NCBI RefSeq assembly: GCF_011634895.1
Contig: NZ_SIRR01000003.1
Location: 434,001-498,000, forward strand
Direction: 5' to 3'
Source of the DNA: Rheinheimera pleomorphica
GTDB lineage: Bacteria; Pseudomonadota; Gammaproteobacteria; Enterobacterales; Alteromonadaceae
Length of the DNA: 64,000 bases
Within the stretch, counting starts at the first letter, position 1. Every line of letters starts with the position of its first letter. This document shows, piece after piece, positions 1 to 7,189 of the stretch. The position numbers and the translations under genes are program-made. The notes under the pieces are model-generated. The model worked only from the letters and a program-made list of their open reading frames with translations, was not told where the DNA came from and did no database searches.

Positions 1-151
1 TAAACGCCGGCAATTTGGCATCGGCATTTATCGCCAGCGCATTTTGTAGCCGGCCATACCACACAGGGTCGTCTTGCAGCTGCTGCGCGCAGTGTTCGGC
101 ACTGATCTTACCTTCAAGCCAGAGTTCAAAAATTTGCTGATTGTTCGACAT
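1..151 (-). CDS. Probable anti-sigma factor or sigma-linked regulator, 5' end only
   Basis: Partial gene; the reading frame runs off the left edge of the window. The reverse-strand ATG lies at 151-149 and overlaps the 3' end of the ECF sigma gene by 26 bases, which implies translational coupling. The 50 visible residues begin MSNNQQIFELWLEGKISAEH and continue open to base 1. They look like a short cytoplasmic N-terminus rich in Glu, Gln and Leu, the kind of helical segment that opens many anti-sigma factors. The domain that would settle the identity is outside the window, so the function rests on position only: a gene immediately downstream of, and overlapping, an ECF sigma gene is most often its anti-sigma partner. 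Confidence 0.5.
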   Translation of the reverse strand, partial: MSNNQQIFELWLEGKISAEHCAQQLQDDPVWYGRLQNALAINADAKLPAF

Positions 152-686
152 GGTCGTCCTCCAACTGCAGACGTAATTTATCCAGCGCGGCATAAAAGCG
201 CGATTTAACCGTGTTACTGGAAACCGCCAGTTGGCTGGCAATTTCGTCAAAGGTAAATTGCTGATAAAACTTCAGTTCCATTACCAGGCGTTGTTCGGCG
301 GGCAATCTGAGTAATTGTTTGCGCACCTGTTGTTGCGTCTGGCTACTGGCAAGCTGTTGCGCTAAGTCCGGTGTGTCATCGGCCAGTTCGGCCAGTGCAT
401 CATCATTGTCGCTGTATTTGCGCTTGCGCAGCAGGTCCATCGCACGGTAATTGGCGATGCCAAATAACCAGCTTTTAAAGCTGCTGTCGCCGCGGTATTG
501 CCCCAGATTGCGGCACAGCACCATCAGCACATCCTGCAGCAGGTCATTAGCGTCTTCTTTCGAGCCAAGCAGGCGTAAGCCAAAGTAAAACAGCGCACTT
601 TGATGGCGGTTTACCAGTTGCTGCCAGGCACGCTGGTCGCCATTTAATGCTTTGGCAATTAAACTGTCGTCACTGCGTTTAAACAC
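126..686 (-). CDS. ECF-family RNA polymerase sigma factor
   Basis: 186-residue sigma-70 family protein of the extracytoplasmic-function type. Region 2 spans roughly residues 20-90, with the core-binding and -10 recognition helix around EDANDLLQDVLMVLCRNL and the segment FKSWLFGIANYRAMDLLRKR. Region 4 spans about 125-175, with the helix-turn-helix FDEIASQLAVSSNTVKSRFY. Between them is an acidic linker with no region 3, as expected for ECF factors. Such proteins direct RNA polymerase to a small stress or envelope regulon and are normally held inactive by a partner encoded next door; here the overlapping downstream gene is the candidate. The regulon cannot be deduced. The nearby divergent lipoprotein gene could be a target, but I see no shared promoter motif I can defend. 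Confidence 0.92.
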   Translation of the reverse strand: MFKRSDDSLIAKALNGDQRAWQQLVNRHQSALFYFGLRLLGSKEDANDLLQDVLMVLCRNLGQYRGDSSFKSWLFGIANYRAMDLLRKRKYSDNDDALAELADDTPDLAQQLASSQTQQQVRKQLLRLPAEQRLVMELKFYQQFTFDEIASQLAVSSNTVKSRFYAALDKLRLQLEDDHVEQSANF

Positions 687-825
687 GATATTATTATTCT
701 CTTCGGGTTTTGGTTAATAAGTCGGGCCGGGCCTGAATTTAGTTTGGTGTTGTCACAGTATTTTTGCCTTTTTATGAGCCAGTAACGGCTGCGCAGCGTA
801 GCTGTGCAGAGTTTAGGAGGAAATT

Positions 826-1407
826 ATGGGCAAGTTATCAATACTACTGGCCGCCGTGCTAGTGGGCGGCTGTAGTCAGTCAGTGTCGGAGTATAGCAAT
901 GAAACACCGCTGTTAAAGCTGGATCAGTTTTTTCAGGGCCAAAGCCGGGCCTGGGGTGTGCTGCACGACTGGCAGGGTAAACAAAGCGTACGTTTTACCG
1001 CTGAATTGTGTGGTAGCTGGCAGGGTAATACTGGCAATTTATACGAGCTGTTCTACTTTAGCGATGGCCGCATTGAGCAGCGTCACTGGCAACTGCAACA
1101 AAATGCCGACGGCAGCATTGTTGGTCGCGCCGGCGATGTGGTGGGGCTGGCAACAGGCCAGTTGGCCGGTAATACGCTGTACTGGGAATATACACTACGT
1201 ATTCCATACGATGGCGACAGCCTGGACGTCACAGTAAAAGACTGGCTTTACTTGATAGACAGCGAAAATTTACTCAATCGCAGTACCCTGCATAAGTTTG
1301 GTCTTACGGTGGGGGAGCTAACCTTGTCGATCCAGCAGCAGGATGTCAGTGCCGACTGCGCACCGCTGCAGCAAAAGATCCGCCAGCTGGTGCCAAATGC
1401 GGTATAA
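826..1407 (+). CDS. DUF3833 family lipoprotein
   Basis: 193-residue protein with a short lipoprotein signal; the sequence VLVGGCSQ gives a lipobox with Cys16 as the lipidated residue, so the mature protein should be anchored to the outer or inner membrane on the periplasmic side. The body (LDQFFQGQSRAWGVLHDWQG, then FRFDGR-like and DWLYLID segments) matches the DUF3833 family, a lipocalin-like family with no established function. The gene has an almost ideal ribosome binding site (TAGGAGGAAATT before the ATG) and is divergent from the ECF sigma gene across 139 bases. It is closed by a strong hairpin terminator directly after the stop. A role in the envelope is an inference from the signal only. 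Confidence 0.85.
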   Translation: MGKLSILLAAVLVGGCSQSVSEYSNETPLLKLDQFFQGQSRAWGVLHDWQGKQSVRFTAELCGSWQGNTGNLYELFYFSDGRIEQRHWQLQQNADGSIVGRAGDVVGLATGQLAGNTLYWEYTLRIPYDGDSLDVTVKDWLYLIDSENLLNRSTLHKFGLTVGELTLSIQQQDVSADCAPLQQKIRQLVPNAV

Positions 1408-1444
1408 AAAATGCCGCTGTAGTACAGTCTACAGCGGCATTTTT
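1407..1444. terminator. Bidirectional rho-independent terminator
   Basis: A perfect 16-base inverted repeat (1407-1422 with 1429-1444) with a 6-base loop. The core is ATGCCGCTGTAG, flanked by an A-run on the left and a T-run on the right, so it can terminate both the rightward DUF3833 gene and the leftward DUF4136 gene that ends at 1456. Confidence 0.9.
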
Positions 1445-1455
1445 GTTGGTCTGGT

Positions 1456-2049
1456 TTAAGGTTGTGCTATAACCTGGCGGGTTGGGTATTGTTGAAAAAT
1501 CAAGCCGACCACCTCGGCAATCGCCTGCTTAGGATTTTCCAGATCGGATTTTTTCAAGGTGCCCTCTGAAATACCTTCCCAGATCAGCTGTTTTCTGGCG
1601 GCGTCAACCACATCAATATTAACGGTACCGTACTTGTAGCGGATGGTATCGACATCGTTGGCATACAGCGGAAAACCGGCATAGATACCGCGACGATAAT
1701 TGTAATAGCCGTAATGTATTGTTGCCGCTGGCATTGAGCGCACATCGGTGCGGGTTTCAACATTAGAGTTAAAGTTGACCAACAAGTCAGCGTTGCTCTC
1801 GCTGTATTGATAACCTAGCGCTGCCATTTCAGCGCTGATGGCATCTTTAAAATGCTGCGTTACTAAGGTCGCGTAGCCCGCTTTGTCGGTGGCCGGCTCT
1901 GGCATAAAAGCAAAGGTTTTAAAGCCGGAAAAATTGACGTTGGCTGCGGCATCAGAACGCACTTTAGGGCCGGTAGCGCAGCCGGTGATAACCAACACAG
2001 CCACTGTCAGACAGGCCATTAAAACGTTGTTCATTCGGGTACTTCGCAT
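1456..2049 (-). CDS. DUF4136 family lipoprotein
   Basis: 197 residues from the chosen start. The open frame extends upstream to 2103, but the ATG at 2049 (MRSTRMNNVLMACL) is preceded by AGGAAAAA at good spacing and places the hydrophobic signal correctly. The signal ends in VLVITGCATG, a lipobox with the lipidated Cys in TGC. The mature part shows the DUF4136 features: FKTFAFMPEP near the start, NADLLVNFNSNVETR in the middle, and the terminal IDVVDAARKQLIWEG followed by a conserved helix. DUF4136 proteins are periplasmic lipoproteins of unknown function. The gene starts 17 bases after the HD-GYP regulator ends, so they may share a transcript. Confidence 0.87.
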   Translation of the reverse strand: MRSTRMNNVLMACLTVAVLVITGCATGPKVRSDAAANVNFSGFKTFAFMPEPATDKAGYATLVTQHFKDAISAEMAALGYQYSESNADLLVNFNSNVETRTDVRSMPAATIHYGYYNYRRGIYAGFPLYANDVDTIRYKYGTVNIDVVDAARKQLIWEGISEGTLKKSDLENPKQAIAEVVGLIFQQYPTRQVIAQP

Positions 2050-2065
2050 ACATTTTTTCCTATGC

Positions 2066-3601
2066 TTAATCCGGGTAGGCATCGCGTATCGCGAGGAATG
2101 CATCCAGATTGTTCAACAGTATATCCGCCAGGGCCGGGTCAAAGTGTTGACCACGTTCAGTGCGGATAAGTTCGATAATTTGTGCCAGCGGCCAGGCTTT
2201 TTTGTAACAGCGGTCACTGCCCAGAGCATCAAAAACATCGGCCAGGGCGGTGATACGGCCGGCAATATGGATATTGTGGCCGCTTAGCCCTTGTGGGTAG
2301 CCTTTGCCGTTCCACTTTTCATGATGCTGCTGCGCTATAATGGCACCCATCTGCAGGATCTCGTTAGTGGAATGTTGTAATATCTGGTAACCGAGCTCAG
2401 CGTGCTGCTGCATGATAGCCCATTCTGCCTCATCATGTTTACCTGGCTTATTTAAAATATGATCCGGGATAGCAATTTTGCCCAAATCGTGCAGCGGCGA
2501 TGCCAACTTGATGACTTCAGCTTCATAGTCGGACAAACCGCATTTCACGGCCAGCAGGTGGCTGTAATTGGCCACGCGTTTGACGTGACTGCCGGTTTCT
2601 TTCGAACGTTTTTCTACTGCTTCACCCAAAATGTAGGACAGCTCACGCTGGCTATCCCGCATCAGCTCACGCAAGCGAATATTCTCGTAAGCAATAGCAA
2701 TATTGTGGGAGAAGTAACTCAGCAGATGATGCTCAGTGCTGTCCAGCTTGCTACTTTTACTGACATAGAGAAAGTTTTCACTGCCTTTATGGGTGGTAAA
2801 ATAGCTGATAAAGCAGTCATCGCCATGATAAGACTGCTTATCTTGTTGTACCTGCTTAATTTTATTGAACACCTCTGCAGGTAAAGCACGCTGATTGGTT
2901 GGGTTGCTGCTGGCAATAACATCCAGTAGCAGGCCCTCGGGTTTGGCATTATTGATGGCGGCGCAACAGAAAATTTGCTCGCGCTCCAAAGACAACAGAT
3001 ACGCCACCTGGCCGAGAATAAGTGAGGCAAAATCTTTTAACGTGCTGCATTGCAAAAAGCTGGTAGTACAACCGATAATTTTTTCCAGCCCGGCCTTGTG
3101 GTGCTCAATAATGCAGATATCGCGATATGACCGCAGGCCGGCATACAACAGAGTTTTCAGTTTGATGGCGGTAACTTCCGTCTTATTTTTGTAATCATTA
3201 ATGTCGTAGTCACGTATTACATGTTCTTCCGGCGCCTCTCCGGGCTGGCCAGTGCGTAAAATCAGTCGCATACGCTGGTTTTTTAACTTGTGCCGTATCG
3301 TTTTAATCAGCCCCAGGCCAGCATGTTGGGTTTCCATTACCACGTCAATCAGGGCCACAGCGATATCGGCGTTGGCAGCAATCAGCTGTTCGGCCTCACG
3401 CGCGCTGTAAGCATGCAACAGTTGTAATGGCCTTTGCTCAAACTCAAAGTTATTCAATACCAGAGTGGTTATCTGATGAATACTGTCATCATCATCAACA
3501 ATCAGTACCTGCCAGGGCGGTGCGTTATTCACCGGCTTTGTGTCGTCGTCGCCGTTGTCGCTTTGAAACAAAAAATCGTCATTTGCCATCATATCGTCCA
3601 C
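2066..3601 (-). CDS. Response regulator with REC, DUF3369 and HD-GYP domains (c-di-GMP phosphodiesterase)
   Basis: 511 residues. REC domain about 30-155 (VLIVDDDDSIHQ, phospho-acceptor in VALIDVVMET, then RTGQPGEAPE and DINDYKNKTE), DUF3369 sensor-like domain about 160-320, and HD-GYP about 330-505. The HD motif LHDLGKIAIPD lies near residue 370 and the GYP motif HHEKWNGKGYPQGL near 432; both look intact, so hydrolysis of cyclic di-GMP is expected. The start is a GTG at 3601; ATG codons at 3592 and 3589 are alternatives and no Shine-Dalgarno sequence clearly decides. No sensor kinase gene is adjacent, so the phosphodonor is unknown. The DUF2721 gene lies 12 bases upstream on the same strand. 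A paralogue with the same first two domains but GGDEF-EAL output lies at 55056-57281. Confidence 0.92.
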   Translation of the reverse strand: MDDMMANDDFLFQSDNGDDDTKPVNNAPPWQVLIVDDDDSIHQITTLVLNNFEFEQRPLQLLHAYSAREAEQLIAANADIAVALIDVVMETQHAGLGLIKTIRHKLKNQRMRLILRTGQPGEAPEEHVIRDYDINDYKNKTEVTAIKLKTLLYAGLRSYRDICIIEHHKAGLEKIIGCTTSFLQCSTLKDFASLILGQVAYLLSLEREQIFCCAAINNAKPEGLLLDVIASSNPTNQRALPAEVFNKIKQVQQDKQSYHGDDCFISYFTTHKGSENFLYVSKSSKLDSTEHHLLSYFSHNIAIAYENIRLRELMRDSQRELSYILGEAVEKRSKETGSHVKRVANYSHLLAVKCGLSDYEAEVIKLASPLHDLGKIAIPDHILNKPGKHDEAEWAIMQQHAELGYQILQHSTNEILQMGAIIAQQHHEKWNGKGYPQGLSGHNIHIAGRITALADVFDALGSDRCYKKAWPLAQIIELIRTERGQHFDPALADILLNNLDAFLAIRDAYPD

Positions 3602-3613
3602 GGCTAACCGCGA

Positions 3614-4003
3614 TCAGCCATTTTGCAGTGATTCCAGTTCTATATTTATCGCATCACAAGAGATTTGGATCTCATACAAAGAATAGAGCAGGCTAATTAA
3701 TAAGCTAATTAAACTGATCACAAACAACAATTGACCGGCAGTTTGCCACAGCATAAACAGGCAAAACATGGCGGCAGTACACAACACAAAACTGAGCACA
3801 CCAAAAGCCTGCATGGTTTTTATTAACACGATGCGTTTACGCAAATTAGAGATCTGTCGTTTTGCCATATCGCGGACATTAGCGCCTTCGCGTTGGTTAA
3901 GCTCGCGGATCAGTTGCGCTAACACCAAAAAGCGGTTGGTGTAGGCCAGTAACAGCAGTGAAATGGCCGGGAACAGTAAAGCTGGCGTGGTCAGGTCCAT
4001 CAT
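3614..4003 (-). CDS. DUF2721 family small membrane protein
   Basis: 129 residues with three predicted membrane helices: about 6-27 (ALLFPAISLLLLAYTNRFLV), about 65-85 (AFGVLSFVLCTAAMFCLFML), and about 88-112. The cytoplasmic loop RELNQREGANVRDMAKRQ with following basic residues and the conserved YEIQIS near the C-terminus match DUF2721, a family of integral inner-membrane proteins without known function. The start at 4003 is supported by AGGAAC seven bases upstream; a second ATG follows directly. The HD-GYP regulator starts 12 bases after its stop, so the two are probably cotranscribed. Whether the membrane protein feeds a signal to the regulator is not shown by the sequence. Confidence 0.82.
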   Translation of the reverse strand: MMDLTTPALLFPAISLLLLAYTNRFLVLAQLIRELNQREGANVRDMAKRQISNLRKRIVLIKTMQAFGVLSFVLCTAAMFCLFMLWQTAGQLLFVISLISLLISLLYSLYEIQISCDAINIELESLQNG

Positions 4004-4218
4004 GTTTAAGTTCCTGTTATGAGAAATTAAATGTTGAAAAGGTCAAAAGTAGCTTTAGCGTTAGCTATCGGTGACAACTCATATTACACTAATTGGTGCC
4101 ATAGTATGCGTTCGCTGCAATACCTGATAAGGTAGATGCTGGTGTACTTGTCTAAAGAAGATGTAGCGCTTGCAAAGGTTTCAACGCAACCGCTGCCGGA
4201 GTAAAGCGAGAGCTGATA

Positions 4219-5511
4219 ATGAATGCAGTGAAAAAAAACAATAATAAAAACGAGCAACAAGTTATTGCCGAATTAACCGAGGCGGCACAACAGCAGCTGG
4301 AAGCCAGCCTGGTGGAATTTTCCAGCCAGTTATTAAACACCCAGCAACAGCAGTTACAGCAGTTTGCCACGAGTGTGATAACCGACAGCCAGAAACAATG
4401 GCAGCAGCGTTTAATTGAACAAGAACAAGCCTATCAGAAACTGTTTAAAGACTGGCAGCAAACCAAGCAACAGCTGGACTTAGCCGTACCAGTGGCCAGT
4501 GCCGACAATCAGGAACTGGCCAAATTGCGCCAACAACATAAAGCGGTTAGCGCAGAGTTAGACGCGGCCAACCAGAAACTGGCGGCATTAACCCAAGAGC
4601 GCAGTGCCCAGACTGCTAAACTGGAACAATTTCAGCAGCAGCTTACGACCTTACAACAGGCTTCGGCTGATCAGGCCGACACCGAAAAACTGCAGCAAGC
4701 AGAACAACAGGTAGCGCAATTGCAGCAACAACTGACGGCCGCAGACGCTGACGCCGAACAGGCTAAGGCCGCTGTGCATGAAATGAAGTTGGTGGTGCAA
4801 CAAAGCAAAACTGAGTTGAAACTGGCGACAGAGCAACAGCAAAAGCTGCTGCAGCAAATTAATGACCTTAAAGCCGACTCTCAGCAGCAACTGGAACAAT
4901 TGGAGCAGCAACTGGCGGCGCAGGCGGATGCTTTTGCGGCTGAAAAACAGCAGTTTGCCGACGTTGAAGCAGCGCAGCAGGAAAAACAGCAGGTTATCGC
5001 TAAGCTGCAGCAGGAAGTGCAGGATCGGAAAAAAACACATGAACTGCAACAGCAAAAAATTCAGCAGTTGCAGCAAGAACTGCAGGCGCAGGCTGATGCG
5101 CAGCAACAGGCAGAACAAGCTTCACAACAGAAGTTAGCTGCAGCACAACAGCAACTGGCCGAAGCGCAGCAACAACTGGCTGCTATGCAGGATGAAACCG
5201 GCGGCTTGGGGTCAGAGCTAACCCGCTTGCAGGCCGATTACGTTAATCTGACCGAGCAGCATCAGCTTAGCCAGACAAAAAATCAGAAGTTAGAAGCCCA
5301 GCTGGAACACGCGCAAAACCGCCAATATGCAGCGGAACAAAAACAACAGCAGGAAGCTGACAGCAGCCGCGAGCTGATCCGTACCTTGCGGACTGAGTTG
5401 CAGCAGCAGCAGGAAGCGCATCAGTTGCAAATTCAGGCGCTGGAAGAGCGGATGATGGAGTTTAAACTGAAGTTTGAATACGCCCAGAAGCAGCTGAAGG
5501 TGACTGGCTAA
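4219..5511 (+). CDS. Glutamine-rich long coiled-coil protein, function unknown
   Basis: 430 residues, almost entirely helical heptad sequence rich in Gln, Ala, Leu and Glu, from about residue 15 to the end; there is no signal peptide, membrane helix or globular domain I can recognise. Runs of Gln (for example TQQQQLQQF and QQQLEQLEQQL) are frequent, and the DNA is a run of CAG/CAA codons that also yields spurious antisense open frames. Similarity searches would give SMC- or myosin-like hits from composition alone, so those should not be read as function. The next gene starts two bases after the stop (GTG at 5513), so this is the first gene of a likely three-gene operon with the DUF2007 protein and YjaG. 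A cytoplasmic scaffolding role is only a guess. Confidence 0.75.
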   Translation: MNAVKKNNNKNEQQVIAELTEAAQQQLEASLVEFSSQLLNTQQQQLQQFATSVITDSQKQWQQRLIEQEQAYQKLFKDWQQTKQQLDLAVPVASADNQELAKLRQQHKAVSAELDAANQKLAALTQERSAQTAKLEQFQQQLTTLQQASADQADTEKLQQAEQQVAQLQQQLTAADADAEQAKAAVHEMKLVVQQSKTELKLATEQQQKLLQQINDLKADSQQQLEQLEQQLAAQADAFAAEKQQFADVEAAQQEKQQVIAKLQQEVQDRKKTHELQQQKIQQLQQELQAQADAQQQAEQASQQKLAAAQQQLAEAQQQLAAMQDETGGLGSELTRLQADYVNLTEQHQLSQTKNQKLEAQLEHAQNRQYAAEQKQQQEADSSRELIRTLRTELQQQQEAHQLQIQALEERMMEFKLKFEYAQKQLKVTG

Positions 5512-5512
5512 G

Positions 5513-5866
5513 GTGGAGCTGCTGCACCCGGCTGACGTTACCAGCTGGCAGCGGCTGTATCAGGCTGAAAACAGTTTTGAAGCTGGCCTGGTGCAGGGCT
5601 TGTTGCAACGCTCTGCAATATTGGTGCAGCTTAGCGGCCAGTATCTGGCCGGAGCCGCCGGTGAGCTGCCGTTAACCGATGTTGGCGTGCAGCTTTGGGT
5701 GCCACAGCAGCAATATCTAGCGGCGCAGCGTATAATCAGCCAATACTTACAACAACTACAACATGAACCGGCACAGTGGCAATGCAGCTGCGGCGAACTA
5801 AACTATCAAAGTTTCGATATCTGCTGGTCATGTCTTCAGGACAAAGATGAAAGCAAAAGCCAATAA
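5513..5866 (+). CDS. DUF2007 protein with a C-terminal RanBP2-like zinc finger
   Basis: 117 residues, GTG start two bases after the previous stop. Residues about 14-80 form a DUF2007 domain (YQAENSFEAGLVQGLLQRSA, then GVQLWVPQQQYLAAQRII), a small alpha-beta fold annotated as a putative signal-transducing domain related to PII-like proteins. The C-terminus carries Trp89, Cys91, Cys93, Asn97, Cys104 and Cys107. This is the spacing W-x-C-x-C-x3-N-x6-C-x2-C, close to the RanBP2-type zinc finger pattern except that the first Cys pair is one residue closer than usual. The 3' end overlaps the yjaG start by 20 bases. A ligand or partner is not known. Confidence 0.8.
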   Translation: MELLHPADVTSWQRLYQAENSFEAGLVQGLLQRSAILVQLSGQYLAGAAGELPLTDVGVQLWVPQQQYLAAQRIISQYLQQLQHEPAQWQCSCGELNYQSFDICWSCLQDKDESKSQ

Positions 5867-6467
5867 TTTTCAGGCGATGCGTGAGCTGGGGTTTTACCAG
5901 CAAGCGGCTATCGCTGCCACCCTGTTAGAGCGTATGTTACCGAATTACCAGCTGTTTGCTGAAGTAACCCAAAGCGGTGATGCGGCGTTACCGCGCCATA
6001 TCCTTACCCTGGTGTGGGAATGGTTAACGGTTAAAAAGGCAAAAATTAACTTTGATAAATTATCTGAAGAGCTTGAGCTTATTACACCGCAAATCAGCGA
6101 CTTTGATATTTTTGGTGTCTACCCTGCAGTTGACTGTGCTACCGCTTTGGACATGATGTTAAGCGGCATAGCACAGCAAGATGCCGGCGAATTTGTTAAC
6201 GTGGCAAAAATATCCCAGGCTACCGTGGCGCGCCTGATTGAGCATGACAGTATTGACGATGATATTACCACTGAGGCTGAGCTGAAAAAGATCGTCCGTG
6301 AGCATCCGCTGATGCAATACGAAATGGACTGTTTAGCAGAACTGATTGCGCTGGTTAGTCCGATTAAACAGTTTGGCCGCGACGAGCGCCAGCTGCTGCA
6401 ACACTGGGTGGCAGAGCAGGGGCTAACCAACCTTGGCATGGAGCTCAATAGCAGCGAAGCGCAGTAA
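5847..6467 (+). CDS. yjaG: YjaG family protein (DUF416)
   Basis: 206 residues, all-helical, close to the roughly 196 residues of E. coli YjaG. Family hallmarks are LPNYQLFAEVTQSGD near residue 31, LTLVWEWLTVKKAKINFDKL near 53, a central FDIFGVYPAVDCATALDMM, and HPLMQYEMDCLAELIAL toward the C-terminus. DUF416 proteins are cytoplasmic and of unknown biochemical function; a structure of the family is known, but no activity. The ATG at 5847 lies inside the end of the DUF2007 gene and has AGGA five bases upstream, so translation is probably coupled. It converges on rsmD with a 13-base gap and no obvious terminator. Confidence 0.88.
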   Translation: MKAKANNFQAMRELGFYQQAAIAATLLERMLPNYQLFAEVTQSGDAALPRHILTLVWEWLTVKKAKINFDKLSEELELITPQISDFDIFGVYPAVDCATALDMMLSGIAQQDAGEFVNVAKISQATVARLIEHDSIDDDITTEAELKKIVREHPLMQYEMDCLAELIALVSPIKQFGRDERQLLQHWVAEQGLTNLGMELNSSEAQ

Positions 6468-6480
6468 GCGTTAGCCTATG

Positions 6481-7107
6481 TTAGGTACTGCGCTGATACA
6501 GCCGGTATGCCAGCTGGCCGGCTATCTTTTCTTTTAATAGACGCCAGTTTGCCGGTAACTGCGTAAGCTGCAGCTCTTTTTCAGTTTCCAGATATATCAG
6601 TGCGTTGGCGCTTAACCAATGTTGTTGCTCTAACGTCTGGCAGCAGCTTAGTGCCAGGTTTTGCCGAAACGGCGGGTCAATAAACACCACGTCGTAGTGC
6701 TTATCCGCACCGCTAGTTAGCAGGCTTAAACAATCCTGATTGATCACCTGCGCATCAGCACACTGTAGTTTTTGTAAGTTCTGCTTCAAATGGCGGGCTA
6801 ACACCGCATCGCGTTCAATTAACGTTGCGCTGGCAGCATGACGTGACAATGCTTCAATAGCCAGGCTACCGCTGCCGGCAAAGCAATCGAGCACCTTGGC
6901 GCCGCTAATGTCATGCATCAACCAGTTAAATAAGGTTTCTTTTACCCTATCGGTGGTCGGGCGCAAGCCTTCTGCATCCAGCACGGCCAATTTGCGGCCG
7001 CGCCACTTACCGCTGATCACTCTGACTTCGCCCGGGGCACCGGCGACCGACGCATGGCGTTTGCCGCTGGTTAGCGGGCGTTTTAGTTGGCTTTTTGCTT
7101 GTTTCAT
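6481..7107 (-). CDS. rsmD: 16S rRNA (guanine(966)-N2)-methyltransferase RsmD
   Basis: 208 residues. Class I SAM-dependent methyltransferase that modifies G966 of 16S rRNA in the assembled small subunit. Visible motifs: VRVISGKWRGRKL near the start, LRPTTDRVKETLFNWL, the SAM-binding loop VLDCFAGSGSLAIEALSR around residues 70-90, and the catalytic motif DVVFIDPPFRQNL near 140-150. The N-terminus has a basic extension (MKQAKSQLKRPLTSGKRHAS) of the kind that contacts RNA. It is divergent from ftsY across 82 bases, the same arrangement as in E. coli and many relatives, so the assignment is firm. Confidence 0.97.
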   Translation of the reverse strand: MKQAKSQLKRPLTSGKRHASVAGAPGEVRVISGKWRGRKLAVLDAEGLRPTTDRVKETLFNWLMHDISGAKVLDCFAGSGSLAIEALSRHAASATLIERDAVLARHLKQNLQKLQCADAQVINQDCLSLLTSGADKHYDVVFIDPPFRQNLALSCCQTLEQQHWLSANALIYLETEKELQLTQLPANWRLLKEKIAGQLAYRLYQRST

Positions 7108-7189
7108 CTAATCCGTTTTGCCTTTAACACAAAGGTGTTAGTATAACCGCCAAGTTTACCTTAGTTTTTATCAGCATACACTTGGGCTT

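Noticed and set aside
4152-4370. Antisense Cys/Leu-rich open frame over the coiled-coil gene start
   Set aside because: Shadow of the CAG/CAA-rich gene on the other strand; no ribosome site and biased composition.
4651-5118. 155-residue antisense frame rich in Leu and Gln
   Set aside because: Produced by the repeated CAG/CTG codons of the coiled-coil gene; no independent evidence of coding.
4540-5480. Possible trinucleotide (CAG) repeat array
   Set aside because: The CAG/CAA runs are interrupted and follow the codon register of a glutamine-rich coiled coil, so this is coding composition, not a separate repeat element.
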